DNA of 64,000 nucleotides from Halobacteriales archaeon QH_7_65_31 (lineage in GTDB: Archaea > Halobacteriota > Halobacteria > Halobacteriales > Haloarculaceae), in assembly GCA_003021785.1 (NCBI GenBank), contig PXQU01000001.1, positions 124,001-188,000 on the forward strand, in the 5' to 3' direction. Numbering within the stretch: the stretch's first letter is position 1; each line of letters begins with the position of its first letter. The notes below the pieces were generated by a model. It was not told the origin of the DNA, ran no database searches, and saw only the letters and a list, made by a program, of their open reading frames with translations. Both the position numbers and the translations under genes were made by a program. Below are positions 1 through 8,826 of the stretch, piece after piece.

Positions 1-697
1 GCGGCGAGCAGACGAGCAGCGCCATCCACGCGTGGCTCCCGACGGCGAGCAGCGGCGTGCCCGCGACGAGATCACCGAGACCGACGGTGAGCGCGTCCAC
101 CTGATAAATATACTGGACGGCAACCCCTTCGACCCAGAGATCGCCGCGCAGCTTGAGTACGGCATTGACGGCGTAGACGACGACCACCTGAACGAGGACG
201 CCCGCAGTGGCCAGCGAGGCGATGCGGTCGGTAGTGGAGCCACGGCGGGCGTCCAGCCCCCAGCGTCGACCGGCGGGGACGAGTGCAAACCACAACATGA
301 GCCGGCGCAGGAGCCAGTCACCCGCGTTGACGACGGCGATATTCCGCGTGTACAACGACAACAGCAGGACGAACAGCGCGAACGCGGCCAGCCGGCTCCG
401 GTAACCAACGGTGAAGGCGACCGCAGCCAGTGCCGTCAGTCCGAACAGGAGGAGGGCCCACACGAGCGACCCCGAGAGCGTGTACAGCGAGAGCTGTCCG
501 ATGAACGGATACGCCTCCAACAGGAGCGAGCGCGGTAGTACGCCGGCGTCGGTGTACATCGCGGCGAGGTTCGGGAGTCGGAGCGCGAGATCACAGAGGA
601 CGAGGAGACCGAGCGCGATACGGGCGACGGCGAGACCACGGGCGTCGATACCGAACCGGTCGGCAAGCGGCTCGCGAAGCGACGGAGGGAGGGACAC
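1..697 (-). CDS. HTTM-domain membrane protein, C-terminally truncated by the window edge
   Basis: Translated by hand from the minus strand, because the ORF track shows only shadows here. The frame starts at a GTG (VSLPPSLREPLADRFGIDAR) 37 nt after the stop of the S9 peptidase gene and stays open to base 1. It reads as a polytopic membrane protein: ARIALGLLVLCDLALRLPNL, a helix around LVWALLLFGLTALAAVAF, then RLAAFALFVLLLSLYTRN. The order of an N-terminal DxxLR-type helix, a YTDAGVLPRS-like loop and later 'NAVLKLRGDLWVEG' resembles HTTM (vitamin K-dependent carboxylase-like) proteins common in haloarchaea. The substrate is unknown. No earlier in-frame start was found, but the start is inferred. 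Confidence 0.7.
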   Translation of the reverse strand, partial: MSLPPSLREPLADRFGIDARGLAVARIALGLLVLCDLALRLPNLAAMYTDAGVLPRSLLLEAYPFIGQLSLYTLSGSLVWALLLFGLTALAAVAFTVGYRSRLAAFALFVLLLSLYTRNIAVVNAGDWLLRRLMLWFALVPAGRRWGLDARRGSTTDRIASLATAGVLVQVVVVYAVNAVLKLRGDLWVEGVAVQYIYQVDALTVGLGDLVAGTPLLAVGSHAWMALLVCSP

Positions 698-734
698 AGA
701 AACAGGAACGGCGAGTCGCCGTATATGTGTTCGG

Positions 735-2624
735 TCAGTCGTCGGCGGAAGCGGGAACCGTCGTTCCGACCCGGCGATCGAGGAACTCGTCGAGGATGCG
801 GAACAGACGGATCTTCTGGTCGATGTCGGAGGAGGCGTGGCCCTCCTCGCCGAGTTCGACGTACTCGAACTCGCCGTCCTCGCCGCCGTCGTAGCCGAGG
901 GATTCGAGCCGGTCGCGGTAGAGCCGCGCCTGCGAGACGGGAACACGGCGGTCGTTGACCCCGTGGACCATCAGCAGCGGGCAGTCGAGGTGCTCCGCGT
1001 GCTCGATCGGCGAGCGCTCGCGGTACAGCTCCGGATTCGCCTCGGGCGTGCCGAGGTTCTTCTCCATCAGCTCCGTGCGGAAATGCGGCATCGTCGTCTC
1101 GAACATCTCCGTCAGATCGGTGAGACCGATCCACGCGATCCCGGCCGCGTAGAGGTCCGGATACTGGACGGTCTGCCAGTAGGCGGAGTAGCCGCCGTAA
1201 GAGCCGCCGAAGGAGACGACGCGGTCGGCATCGAGATAGTCGTGCTCACCGAGCACGTGCTCGGTCGCGACGGCGATGTCTCCCTGTTCGGCCCCGCCCC
1301 AGTCCTCGTACAGCGTCTCGACGAACTCGCGGCCGCGACCGGTCGAGCCGCGGTAGTTCACCTTCAGGACGGAGAAGCCCCGAGAGACGAGGAACTGCGT
1401 GTACAGATCGAAGTTGCGGTAGTCCGCCGCACGCGGGCCGCCGTGCGGGTTGACGATGAGCGGCGACGGGCGAACGCCCGAGTCGTACAGGAGCCCACCG
1501 ATTTCGAGCGTCTCGGAGGGGTCGTGCTCGACGGCGGCCTGTCGGGTCTCCGGGACGCCGTCGGAGTCGAACGTGAAGTACTCCGCATCGGCGAAGTCGT
1601 CGGCATCGAACGGGCCGTAGTCGGCCGCGAGCAGGGTCTCCGTCGTATCCTCAGACAGATCGTACGCGTACAGCGACGATCGCGTCGTCGGCGTGGTGTT
1701 CGTGAGGATGACGCGGTCGTCGTCGATCTGCGTGTTGTCGGTCCCGGCGAAGGCGGCGACCCCCTCGTCGGTGTCGAGTTCGCGCGACTCGCCGGTGTCG
1801 AGATCGTAGACGATCGGGACGACGGCCGCATCACGCGTCCGGTGTGCGAGAAACCGGGAGCCGTCATCGAGGAAGGCAACGGGCGACTCCTCGCTGTCGG
1901 AGTCGAACCACTCGACCGACTCCGTCTCGAAGTCGTAGACGCCGGCTCGACCGAGATCGGTCGAGTTGTCCGAGACGAGCAGGCTCGACCCGTCCGGTGA
2001 GAAGTCGGTCGGCGAGGCCTCTGCGCCCTCGTCGCCGAGTTCGAGGTTTCGCGGGTTCGACCCGTCGCTCTCCATCACGTAGACGTCCTGATTCTCGAAG
2101 TCGTCGGACTCGTTGGTCGAGAAGGCGACTCGGCTCCCGTCGGGGGACAGCGTCGCACCGCCGGCGGCACGCTCGTAGTCGGTGAGCTTCGTCGTCTCGT
2201 CGCCGTCGCGATCGTACCGATAGACGTTCATCTGGCCGTCGCGCGACGAGCCGAAGTAGAGGGTGCGACCGTCGTCGCTGACCGCCTGGAGAGAGTTCTG
2301 GCCGTCCTGTTCGACGACCGGCTCGGTGTTCCCCTCGCGGTCGACGACGTGGATGTCGTTCTGCTCGTTGCCGTCGTCGTCCATGTGGAAGAACACCTCG
2401 TCGTCGGTCCCCCACTTCAGATACCAGCGGGCGTTGCGAGGGACCTCGCCGTCGGTCACCTGTCGCATCTCACCGGTGTCGGTGTCGATGAAGTGGAGTT
2501 CGTTCCGGCCGGAGCCGTCGTGATACACCGCGACGGTCGAGCCGTCCGGCGAGACGGTCGGATGCTGGAAGCTCGGAAGCCCGGCGAGCTCTTCTAAGAC
2601 GTTCTCTGTGTCGTGAAGTGACAT
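735..2624 (-). CDS. S9 family peptidase (prolyl oligopeptidase / acylaminoacyl-peptidase type)
   Basis: Serine peptidase that cleaves short peptides, probably cytoplasmic because no signal peptide is visible. The N-terminal ~370 residues are a beta-propeller built of repeated 'SPDGS' blades, which in this family screens substrate size. The C-terminal alpha/beta-hydrolase carries the nucleophile in GGSYGG (Ser ~475), an Asp in VHGVNDRRVP (~558) and a His in EEGHASS (~596), a complete triad. I start at MSLHDTENV (629 aa). The track's extra 57 N-terminal residues overlap the divergent promoter region and are low complexity. A divergent HTH_10 regulator gene begins about 200 bp away. Confidence 0.93.
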   Translation of the reverse strand: MSLHDTENVLEELAGLPSFQHPTVSPDGSTVAVYHDGSGRNELHFIDTDTGEMRQVTDGEVPRNARWYLKWGTDDEVFFHMDDDGNEQNDIHVVDREGNTEPVVEQDGQNSLQAVSDDGRTLYFGSSRDGQMNVYRYDRDGDETTKLTDYERAAGGATLSPDGSRVAFSTNESDDFENQDVYVMESDGSNPRNLELGDEGAEASPTDFSPDGSSLLVSDNSTDLGRAGVYDFETESVEWFDSDSEESPVAFLDDGSRFLAHRTRDAAVVPIVYDLDTGESRELDTDEGVAAFAGTDNTQIDDDRVILTNTTPTTRSSLYAYDLSEDTTETLLAADYGPFDADDFADAEYFTFDSDGVPETRQAAVEHDPSETLEIGGLLYDSGVRPSPLIVNPHGGPRAADYRNFDLYTQFLVSRGFSVLKVNYRGSTGRGREFVETLYEDWGGAEQGDIAVATEHVLGEHDYLDADRVVSFGGSYGGYSAYWQTVQYPDLYAAGIAWIGLTDLTEMFETTMPHFRTELMEKNLGTPEANPELYRERSPIEHAEHLDCPLLMVHGVNDRRVPVSQARLYRDRLESLGYDGGEDGEFEYVELGEEGHASSDIDQKIRLFRILDEFLDRRVGTTVPASADD

Positions 2625-2821
2625 TCGTTCGCGACTTCGGTCCCACCCCTCCTGAACGTTTGGTGAACCGCGATTCGGTAACAAATCAGATACTTTGCTG
2701 TCGATACCGCCGGCTCGTGGGGATACACGCGATAGCGCCGACCGGCAGCGGCTCGAACCCGATCTCGGATCGGCGGGCGGTGACCCAGAAAACACTTTCC
2801 GGGCTAACGGCTCTGTCCCAC

Positions 2822-3529
2822 ATGACCTGTCCCTGTCCCGGAGCGACAGAAGCCGCGAGCGACCCGGCCGTTCACGCGCGGGTCACCGTCGCGCCGACGC
2901 GCGACTGCCCCGTCGCTCGGCTCGGTGAGCAGCACGGGCTCCGCGAGCTGATCCCGCCGAGCACCCCGGTCGACGCGCCACAGGCGGTCGTCGAGACGAC
3001 CGACGAGGACGCGCTCCGCGCGCTCGACGTTTGTCCGATCGTCCCGGTCGGTGACGCGACGGTGTGTCGGCTGGACGCGCTCGAACGGGACGGCGAGCGC
3101 GTCCACGCCTGCGGACACGACCACTGTCTGGCCCACGGGTTCGACTTCCTCCCGCTGGATCCGTACCACAGCCACTGGGCGGGCGATCGCGTCCGGTGCT
3201 CGTTCGCGGCGGTCGATGCTGACGCCGTCCGCGAGACGACCAGCGCGCTCGCCGACGCCGGATTCGACGTCTCGCTCGATCAGCTCGTCCGCGACGACAA
3301 GGGAAGTGACGGGGAACTCCCCGAGATCGCTCAGATCGCACTCGGCGGGCTGACGGAGCGCCAGCGCGAGGTCGCGGCCGTCGCCGTCGATCGGGGATAC
3401 TTCGATCCGGACGGTCCCACTGCCGAGACTGTCGCGGCCGATATCGGCGTGTCGAAGTCGACGCTCTCCGAACATCTCCGCGCCGTTCAGCGGGCGCTCG
3501 TTCGACAGACGTTCGTGACGGAGTCGTGA
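2822..3529 (+). CDS. HTH_10 (bacterio-opsin activator-like) transcriptional regulator
   Basis: 235-aa protein starting at MTCPCPGATEA; the track's longer version adds unlikely residues from the intergenic region. The C-terminus has the haloarchaeal HTH_10 pattern: 'LTERQREVAAVAVDRGYFD' followed by 'ETVAADIGVSKSTLSEHLR' (about residues 178-225), a sigma-70 region-4-like helix-turn-helix. The N-terminal half is a sensory or oligomerisation region with several Cys and His residues (CPCPGA, CGHDHCLAHG) that could bind metal or sense redox state; that is inference. It is divergent from the S9 peptidase gene, so it may act locally, but the sequence does not prove a target. Confidence 0.85.
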   Translation: MTCPCPGATEAASDPAVHARVTVAPTRDCPVARLGEQHGLRELIPPSTPVDAPQAVVETTDEDALRALDVCPIVPVGDATVCRLDALERDGERVHACGHDHCLAHGFDFLPLDPYHSHWAGDRVRCSFAAVDADAVRETTSALADAGFDVSLDQLVRDDKGSDGELPEIAQIALGGLTERQREVAAVAVDRGYFDPDGPTAETVAADIGVSKSTLSEHLRAVQRALVRQTFVTES

Positions 3530-3602
3530 CCCCGGGAGTACATAAACAGACGAACTGTTCGCCAGTACGTCGAATACGTGTCGGCGCATACGGTTAGGTG
3601 GA

Positions 3603-4556
3603 ATGAACGACCAGACCACCCGTCGACGGTTCGTGCAGCTGACCGGCGCGACGGTCGCCGCGACCGCCGGACTGGGAACGGCCGCGGCCGGCGACGAGAC
3701 GGCGACGAACTGGACGACTGTCGAGACGCCGACAGGGCGCACCCTCTACGACGTGGCGGCGACCGACGCCGGCGTCTACGCCGTCGGGGCCGGTGGCGTC
3801 GTCTTGGAACGCGGTGAGGCGGGCTACGAGACGGTGCTCGACAGCGGGCCGACCGGTAACGGCAACAGCCTCTACGGCTCCGCCATCACCGACGACGGCG
3901 AACGGCTCTGGTTCGTCGGCTCGTCCGGTGCGATCGGCGAGTACGACCCCGCACGCGGGACGTTCACCGACTACTCCGCCCCGAACGACGTGACGAACAA
4001 CTTCAACGACGTGGCCGTCACCGGTGCGGCGGGCGAGGCGAACGTCTACGTCGCCGGCGACTCCGGGAAGATCTACTACTCGTTCGACAACGGCGAGACG
4101 TTCGAGGACGTGACGCCCGCGTCCGGCTCGAACGTCAACGCCGTCGACTTCCACGACGACCGCGCGGGCCACATCGTCGATGGCAACGAGACGGTGCTGT
4201 ACACCGAGGACGGCGCGACGTGGAACACCCTCGGCATCGCTGACGCCAACGTCAACTTCTACGGCGTCGATTCCGACGGGTTCGACGACGTGACCGTCTC
4301 CGGCGGCGGGGGCGTCGTCTGGAACTGGGACGGCAGCGAGTGGCGCGCGGAGGACACCGGGGACGCCGGTCTCCGCGATATCGAGGTCACCGATAGCTCG
4401 GGTCTCACCGTCGGCGGCGGCGGGAAGATGTATCGTCGCGGTCCCGAGGGCTGGATACAGGAGCCGACGCCGACCGGCTCGAATCTGAAGGCCGTCCTTC
4501 GCGGCGATATCGAGGTCGCCGTCGGCGCGGGCGGAACCGTTATCGAGAACCTGTAG
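3603..4556 (+). CDS. Tat-exported beta-propeller protein (YCF48/BNR-like repeats)
   Basis: 317 aa. The N-terminus 'TTRRRFVQLTGATVAATAG' is a twin-arginine signal followed by a short Ala/Gly-rich hydrophobic stretch, so the protein should be exported folded. The mature part consists of repeated ~45-residue units of the kind 'VYAVGAGGVVLERG', 'LWFVGSSGAIGEYD' and 'VYVAGDSGKIYYSFDNGETF', typical of YCF48/photosystem-assembly-like and BNR propellers. No catalytic residues are recognised; it is probably a surface binding or scaffold protein. No lipobox or C-terminal anchor is evident. It stands alone, 73 nt after the HTH_10 gene. Confidence 0.8.
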   Translation: MNDQTTRRRFVQLTGATVAATAGLGTAAAGDETATNWTTVETPTGRTLYDVAATDAGVYAVGAGGVVLERGEAGYETVLDSGPTGNGNSLYGSAITDDGERLWFVGSSGAIGEYDPARGTFTDYSAPNDVTNNFNDVAVTGAAGEANVYVAGDSGKIYYSFDNGETFEDVTPASGSNVNAVDFHDDRAGHIVDGNETVLYTEDGATWNTLGIADANVNFYGVDSDGFDDVTVSGGGGVVWNWDGSEWRAEDTGDAGLRDIEVTDSSGLTVGGGGKMYRRGPEGWIQEPTPTGSNLKAVLRGDIEVAVGAGGTVIENL

Positions 4557-4649
4557 GAGAGCGTGGTGTAGAACAGCTTGCGCGGTTTTGTTTTACGCTC
4601 ATCAATACTGAACTGGCTGGTCAGTAGGTATGCGGATTGACCACGACAA

Positions 4650-4658
4650 AACATTTAG
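4650..4658 (+). promoter_or_regulatory. TATA box for the 62-aa membrane protein gene
   Basis: An A/T-rich box (aacatttag) is centred about 29 nt upstream of the ATG at 4683, the spacing expected for a leaderless haloarchaeal transcript. It supports the short ORF being real. Confidence 0.5.
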
Positions 4659-4682
4659 ATCGATAGCTGTCGTTCCTCTCGT

Positions 4683-4871
4683 ATGGAGAGTCGATGGCTC
4701 CTCTTGGGTTTCGGGCTGCTATTTGGAGTCCTGCTACTCGTGCATATCTATCAGGGAAACACCATCCATGCTCTCATCGCGGTCTGTTTCACGACGTTTG
4801 GCCTCGGTGGCTTCTGGTGGAATACGACTCACGAAAACACGATTGAAACGAGGTTCTCACGGTCCAGTTGA
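4683..4871 (+). CDS. small two-helix membrane protein, function unknown
   Basis: 62 aa. Two hydrophobic segments are visible, 'WLLLGFGLLFGVLLLVHIY' (about 5-23) and 'IHALIAVCFTTFGLGGFWW' (about 28-46), joined by a short polar turn, with a Ser/Arg C-terminus. No family was recognised. A TATA-like box lies about 29 nt upstream. The flanking genes (Tat propeller, alcohol dehydrogenase) give no functional hint. Base composition is lower in GC than its neighbours, so it could be an accessory gene or partly eroded sequence. Confidence 0.5.
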   Translation: MESRWLLLGFGLLFGVLLLVHIYQGNTIHALIAVCFTTFGLGGFWWNTTHENTIETRFSRSS

Positions 4872-4933
4872 CGTGCTACTCTAATGCCCTGTACTGACCA
4901 GCGTAGCAGTATCGGTAGATGGCTAAAACCCTC

Positions 4934-5980
4934 TTAGAACGTCAGCAGCTCGATACCGTCGGTGTCGTAGCTCGTCATCGCGGCGAGCCGATCCGAGACG
5001 CCGTCGAGTCCGACCTCTCTGCCGACGAGCGCACCGGGATCGAGCCGGCCGCTCTCGACCATCCCGAGTAGCTCACCGAACCGGGTCGGCGGCATCCCCC
5101 GTGCGCCGAGCCAGTCGATCTCCCAGCGCGTCATCCAGTCGATCGGAAGCGACACCTCGCCCCGCTCCGTCTTGGTCGTGAGTCCGACCTGCGCGTGCGT
5201 ACCGCGCTCGCGGAGACAGCGAACGGAGTTGCGAGCGGTCGTCGCCCGTCCGAGCGCATCGACGCTCACGTCCGCGCCGCCGTCGGTGATGCTTCGAACC
5301 GTCTCGACGGGATCGGACTCGACGGTGGCGACTGCCCCGGCGCGCTCGGCACGCGCGAGCGCGTCGCTCGACACGTCGACGGCGATCGGTCGCGCGCCGA
5401 GCGCGGCGGCGATCTGGACGGTAGAGAGACCGACGCCGCCACAGCCGTGGACCGCGATCCAGTCTCCGCCGCCGACGTCGGCGCGGTGTGCGAGCGTGTG
5501 GAACGCCGTCATATACCGACAGCCGACGGCGGCCACGTCGCGAACGGAGACGTCGTCGGGGATGGGCTGGAGGTTATACGTCGCGTTCGGCACGGCTACC
5601 TCCTCGGCGAAGGCCCCGGGAACCGACCGTTCGAAGCCGAGCGCCCGTCCGTCCGGACAGGTGTTGCCGTGGCCGCTGTAGCAGTGGTGACAGGAGCCAC
5701 AGCCGAGGCTGAACGGGACGACGACGCGATCACCGACCGCGAACCGCTCCACGTCGGGTCCGAGTTCGACGATACGGCCGGCCGGTTCGTGTCCGAGCAC
5801 GTAGTCGAGCGGAACCCGATCGTCGGCCCACTCACCGTGGCCCTGCCACGCGTGCCAGTCGGAGCGACAGATGCCACAGCTCTCGACGGCGACGACGGCC
5901 CCATCGGCGTCAGCTGTCGGATCGGGGCGGGTCGTCACGTCGAGCGGTTCGCCGTACTCGCGGAGGACGCCAGCGCGCAT
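4934..5980 (-). CDS. zinc-dependent medium-chain alcohol dehydrogenase
   Basis: 348-aa NAD(P)-dependent oxidoreductase of the MDR family, starting at MRAGVLREYGEPL; the track's 20 extra residues are rejected. Catalytic zinc ligands: the Cys in ESCGICRSDWHAW, and GHEPAGRIVE. The structural-zinc lobe is complete with four cysteines (CGSCHHCYSGHGNTC). The Rossmann fold shows VHGCGGVGLSTVQIAAALGA. The overall form resembles archaeal alcohol/sorbitol-type dehydrogenases; the substrate cannot be read from sequence. It stands alone, opposite in strand to its upstream neighbour. Confidence 0.9.
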   Translation of the reverse strand: MRAGVLREYGEPLDVTTRPDPTADADGAVVAVESCGICRSDWHAWQGHGEWADDRVPLDYVLGHEPAGRIVELGPDVERFAVGDRVVVPFSLGCGSCHHCYSGHGNTCPDGRALGFERSVPGAFAEEVAVPNATYNLQPIPDDVSVRDVAAVGCRYMTAFHTLAHRADVGGGDWIAVHGCGGVGLSTVQIAAALGARPIAVDVSSDALARAERAGAVATVESDPVETVRSITDGGADVSVDALGRATTARNSVRCLRERGTHAQVGLTTKTERGEVSLPIDWMTRWEIDWLGARGMPPTRFGELLGMVESGRLDPGALVGREVGLDGVSDRLAAMTSYDTDGIELLTF

Positions 5981-6097
5981 ACCGGTATCTCTGTGAGGAG
6001 GACAATAGCCCTGTCCCCGCCTCTGAGTCGCGGCGAACACCGGGGGTGTCCCGTTCGAGGAGTCCGGTCGGCAGCGGAACGACTGGACGAACTCGTA

Positions 6098-6292
6098 TCA
6101 GGCGGGGACGTACGCGCCGTCGGTCGTCGTCACCAGCCCGCGCTCCTCTAACGTGGCGAGCACCGGCAGCAGCGTCAACAGCTGCTCGTCGAGAGCGGCG
6201 GCCAGCTCGTCGGCGGTCGCCGCGCCGCGTTCGGTCAGATACAGATACACGAGCTTCGCCGTCTTCGACGAGAGCTGCTGGAGCGAACCCAT
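6098..6292 (-). CDS. small winged-helix (TrmB/MarR-like) DNA-binding protein
   Basis: 64 aa from MGSLQQLSSKTAK. The pattern 'AKLVYLYLTERGAATADELAAALDEQLLTLLPVLATLEERGLV' is a compact winged helix as found in many short haloarchaeal MarR/TrmB-like proteins. There is no effector domain. The track's 26 extra N-terminal residues run through an A/T-rich promoter-like stretch and are excluded. It lies between the alcohol dehydrogenase and Rieske genes, all leftward, but the gap to the upstream Rieske gene (86 nt) suggests its own promoter. Confidence 0.75.
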   Translation of the reverse strand: MGSLQQLSSKTAKLVYLYLTERGAATADELAAALDEQLLTLLPVLATLEERGLVTTTDGAYVPA

Positions 6293-6378
6293 GATACCAA
6301 CTACGAAGCAACGACAGCTACTAAACATTTCCACGACGATCGTCGAACTCTTGCTCCCGAATCTGTCCACCGAGACGG

Positions 6379-6789
6379 TTAAAACCCGAGATGCGAACTC
6401 GACTCGGGCATCTCGTCGCCGTCGTCGATCCCGCCGACGTGGTCGAACTGAAGCTCGTCGTCGGTGAGATACACGTCGTTGCGGTTGACGGCGACGGACA
6501 CCTCTGCGAGCGTCGAGCCGGCGGCCTTCCCGTTGTCACAGTAGCCCGTCGTCCCGTCGAAGATCGAGCCGTGTTTCGGACAGATGACACCGCCCTCGCG
6601 GGTCGCCGCGCCGTCTCCGCGGTCGAGCCGCTGGTCGATCTCGTGCGTGCAGAAGTTCCGCCATGCGGCGATCTCACCCTCGCTATCGCGGATGAGAATG
6701 ACCTCCGCCTCGTCGCCGTCAGAGTCGGTCACCGTGAACAGAAACGACCCCTGCTCTGGAACCTCGTCGGTCGTCGTAACGCGTTCCAT
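6379..6789 (-). CDS. Rieske [2Fe-2S] domain protein
   Basis: 136-aa soluble Rieske ferredoxin-like protein. The cluster-binding pairs are visible as CTH in 'NFCTHEID' and CxxH in 'VICPKHGSIFD', separated by about 20 residues, with the Gly-rich loop after the second pair. No membrane anchor or catalytic domain is fused, so it likely carries electrons for an oxygenase or reductase encoded elsewhere. The Asp/Glu-rich C-terminal tail is typical of haloarchaea. Confidence 0.9.
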   Translation of the reverse strand: MERVTTTDEVPEQGSFLFTVTDSDGDEAEVILIRDSEGEIAAWRNFCTHEIDQRLDRGDGAATREGGVICPKHGSIFDGTTGYCDNGKAAGSTLAEVSVAVNRNDVYLTDDELQFDHVGGIDDGDEMPESSSHLGF

Positions 6790-6827
6790 GCGCGTCGCTT
6801 GTTCCCGAACGGAACTGTGTGTTTCGC

Positions 6828-8696
6828 TCAGCGGTCGACGACGTCGAGTTCGGACAGCTCGACGCAGAGACCGCCGGCGTCACTCTCCGACAGCGAGAGC
6901 GTCCAGCCGTGGGCATCGGCGATACGGCTCACGATCCCGAGCCCGAGACCGCTCCCGTCGCTGCTCGTCGTGTAGCCGGACTGAAGCACGTCGTCGCGCT
7001 CGTCGGCGGGGATACCGGGACCGTCATCACAGACGGAGATCGCCGCGCTGCCGTCGGCGATCGCCGCCCGCACGTCGATGTGTGGCTGGTCGGCGTGTTC
7101 GACGGCGTTCCGGAGCACGTTCTCCAGCGACCGCTTGAGTCGCGGCTCGTCGGCCAACACTGTTATCTGTTCGTCGAACACCGAGATCGTGGCGTCGCCG
7201 TCGCCGACCCCGTTCCACGCGGTTCGGACCAGCTGTGGGAGCACGACCGGCGACTGCGACTCGACCGTGCGGCCGTCACGCGCCAGCGTCAGTGCGTCCT
7301 GAATGAGCTGTTCCATCCGGTCGAGCGCGCGCTCCGCGTCGTCGAGATGCGACAGCTCCCCCGACTGACGGGCCAGCCGGATCCGACCGTCGGCGACGTT
7401 GAGCGGGGTCCGGAGATCGTGGCTCACGACGGAGGCGAACTCGTCGAGCCGCTCGTTCTGCCGGCGAAGCTCCTCTTCTCGCGCCTTTCGATCGGAGATA
7501 TCGCGGGCGACGCCCAACAGCATCGGCTTGTCGCCGTGGACGATACGCCGAGTGTTCAGCTGGTAGGGGATCCGTTCGCCGTCGACGCTTTCCACCTCGA
7601 CCTCGCTGCGAAGCGAGCCACCGGTGTCGAGCAGCTCGGCGAACTGCCGAGAGACATCTTTGTTCAGTAGTTGGGTCTCGATATCTGCGGTCGACATCTG
7701 TATCAGCTGGTCGTGGTCGTACGGGACGGTGGCGACCAGCGCGTCGTTGACCGTGTCGACTCGAAGCGAGTCGTCGAGGATATACACCGGATCGGGAATC
7801 GAGTTGAGCACCTCACGGAAGAACCGCTCCTGTCTGGCGATATCTCGCTCGCGGTCGATACGCGAGAGCGTCTCCGCGAGATGATCACACAGGAGGACGG
7901 CCGCCTCGCGGTCCTGTGTGGTGAAGACGCCGGTGTCCTCGCCCACGGCCTGAAAGATGCCGTGTTTACCGATCGGGACGCTGAGCAGTGCGACCTCGTT
8001 GCCGCCCTCGGTGTGTGGATACGCCGAGACGTCGTCGATGAGAATCGACTCCCCCGACTGGTAGGAGAGTCCCGCGATCCCCTCGTCGTTCGGGATCACG
8101 TCGGTTTCACCGTGTTCGTCGCCGCGTTCCTGAGTGACGTAGAGCATACCGTCACGCTCGATCCCGAGCGAACAGCGGTCGAACGCGAGGATCTCGCGCG
8201 CGGCGTCAGCGGCCATCCGAATGGCCTCGCGTTTGTCGGTGCAGGCGTGTAGCTCGCTCGTGAACGCGGCAAGCGGCTGCATCCGTGTCGTCACCTGTGC
8301 GACCGACTCCTGCTCGTAGCGAGCGGCCGTCGTCTCGATGTGGTCGAGCAGCGTCGCGTACGCGTTCGCGTCCGTCATCGAGACGTAGTCAGTGACGCCG
8401 GCACGAACTGCCGTCTCGGCGAACGCACCGGGATCGAGAGCGGTGAAGAGCAGGATCGGCAACAGCGGGTCGTGCTCGCGAACGATCTCGATCGTCTCGA
8501 AGTCGCTGACCGCCGGATCGACGACGAGCGAGTCTGCGGTATCGAGTCGCCCGATGATCTCGCTGGGCTCGGGAGCGCGCTCGATCGGGATCACGGACAG
8601 CGAGGGAGCGCGCCGGGAGAGCTCTGCCGCCACGCGGGCCGATGCATCGGTGATCACGAGAACCGTGTGGCCCGTGTTCTCTCCCTGTGAACTCAT
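6828..8696 (-). CDS. sensor histidine kinase (receiver-like, GAF, PAS, HisKA, HATPase)
   Basis: 622 aa, no membrane segment, hence a cytoplasmic sensor. Order: receiver-like domain (about 10-125; Asp in LVVDPAV ~60 and Thr in LLFTA are kept), GAF (about 140-280), PAS (about 290-405), then HisKA with the phospho-acceptor in VVSHDLRTPL (His ~426), and an HATPase with NVLRNAVEHA (N box), CDDGPGIP (G1) and GSGLGLGIV (G2). This architecture is common in haloarchaea. The next gene downstream of its promoter region is an HTH_10 regulator, a frequent pairing, but direct partnership is inference. Its start is supported by a TATA box at leaderless spacing. Confidence 0.93.
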   Translation of the reverse strand: MSSQGENTGHTVLVITDASARVAAELSRRAPSLSVIPIERAPEPSEIIGRLDTADSLVVDPAVSDFETIEIVREHDPLLPILLFTALDPGAFAETAVRAGVTDYVSMTDANAYATLLDHIETTAARYEQESVAQVTTRMQPLAAFTSELHACTDKREAIRMAADAAREILAFDRCSLGIERDGMLYVTQERGDEHGETDVIPNDEGIAGLSYQSGESILIDDVSAYPHTEGGNEVALLSVPIGKHGIFQAVGEDTGVFTTQDREAAVLLCDHLAETLSRIDRERDIARQERFFREVLNSIPDPVYILDDSLRVDTVNDALVATVPYDHDQLIQMSTADIETQLLNKDVSRQFAELLDTGGSLRSEVEVESVDGERIPYQLNTRRIVHGDKPMLLGVARDISDRKAREEELRRQNERLDEFASVVSHDLRTPLNVADGRIRLARQSGELSHLDDAERALDRMEQLIQDALTLARDGRTVESQSPVVLPQLVRTAWNGVGDGDATISVFDEQITVLADEPRLKRSLENVLRNAVEHADQPHIDVRAAIADGSAAISVCDDGPGIPADERDDVLQSGYTTSSDGSGLGLGIVSRIADAHGWTLSLSESDAGGLCVELSELDVVDR

Positions 8697-8720
8697 CTGT
8701 ACAAACGTTGCACGCGATCA

Positions 8721-8730
8721 TACATATAAC
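8721..8730 (-). promoter_or_regulatory. TATA box for the sensor kinase gene
   Basis: On the minus strand GTTATATGTA is centred about 30 nt before the ATG at 8696, consistent with a leaderless transcript. Confidence 0.6.
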
Positions 8731-8826
8731 CACACGTACAACCAGTCACACACCGAGAGGCGAGCAGCAGCACGGTTCGACGACGAGGGCTGCGACCGAC
8801 GTGTCGCGTCGGTCGCGTATCGAGAC

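Noticed and set aside
411-2000. 529-aa plus-strand ORF antisense to the S9 peptidase
   Set aside because: Arg/Val-rich shadow frame typical of high-GC DNA; the opposite strand has the complete peptidase with its catalytic triad.
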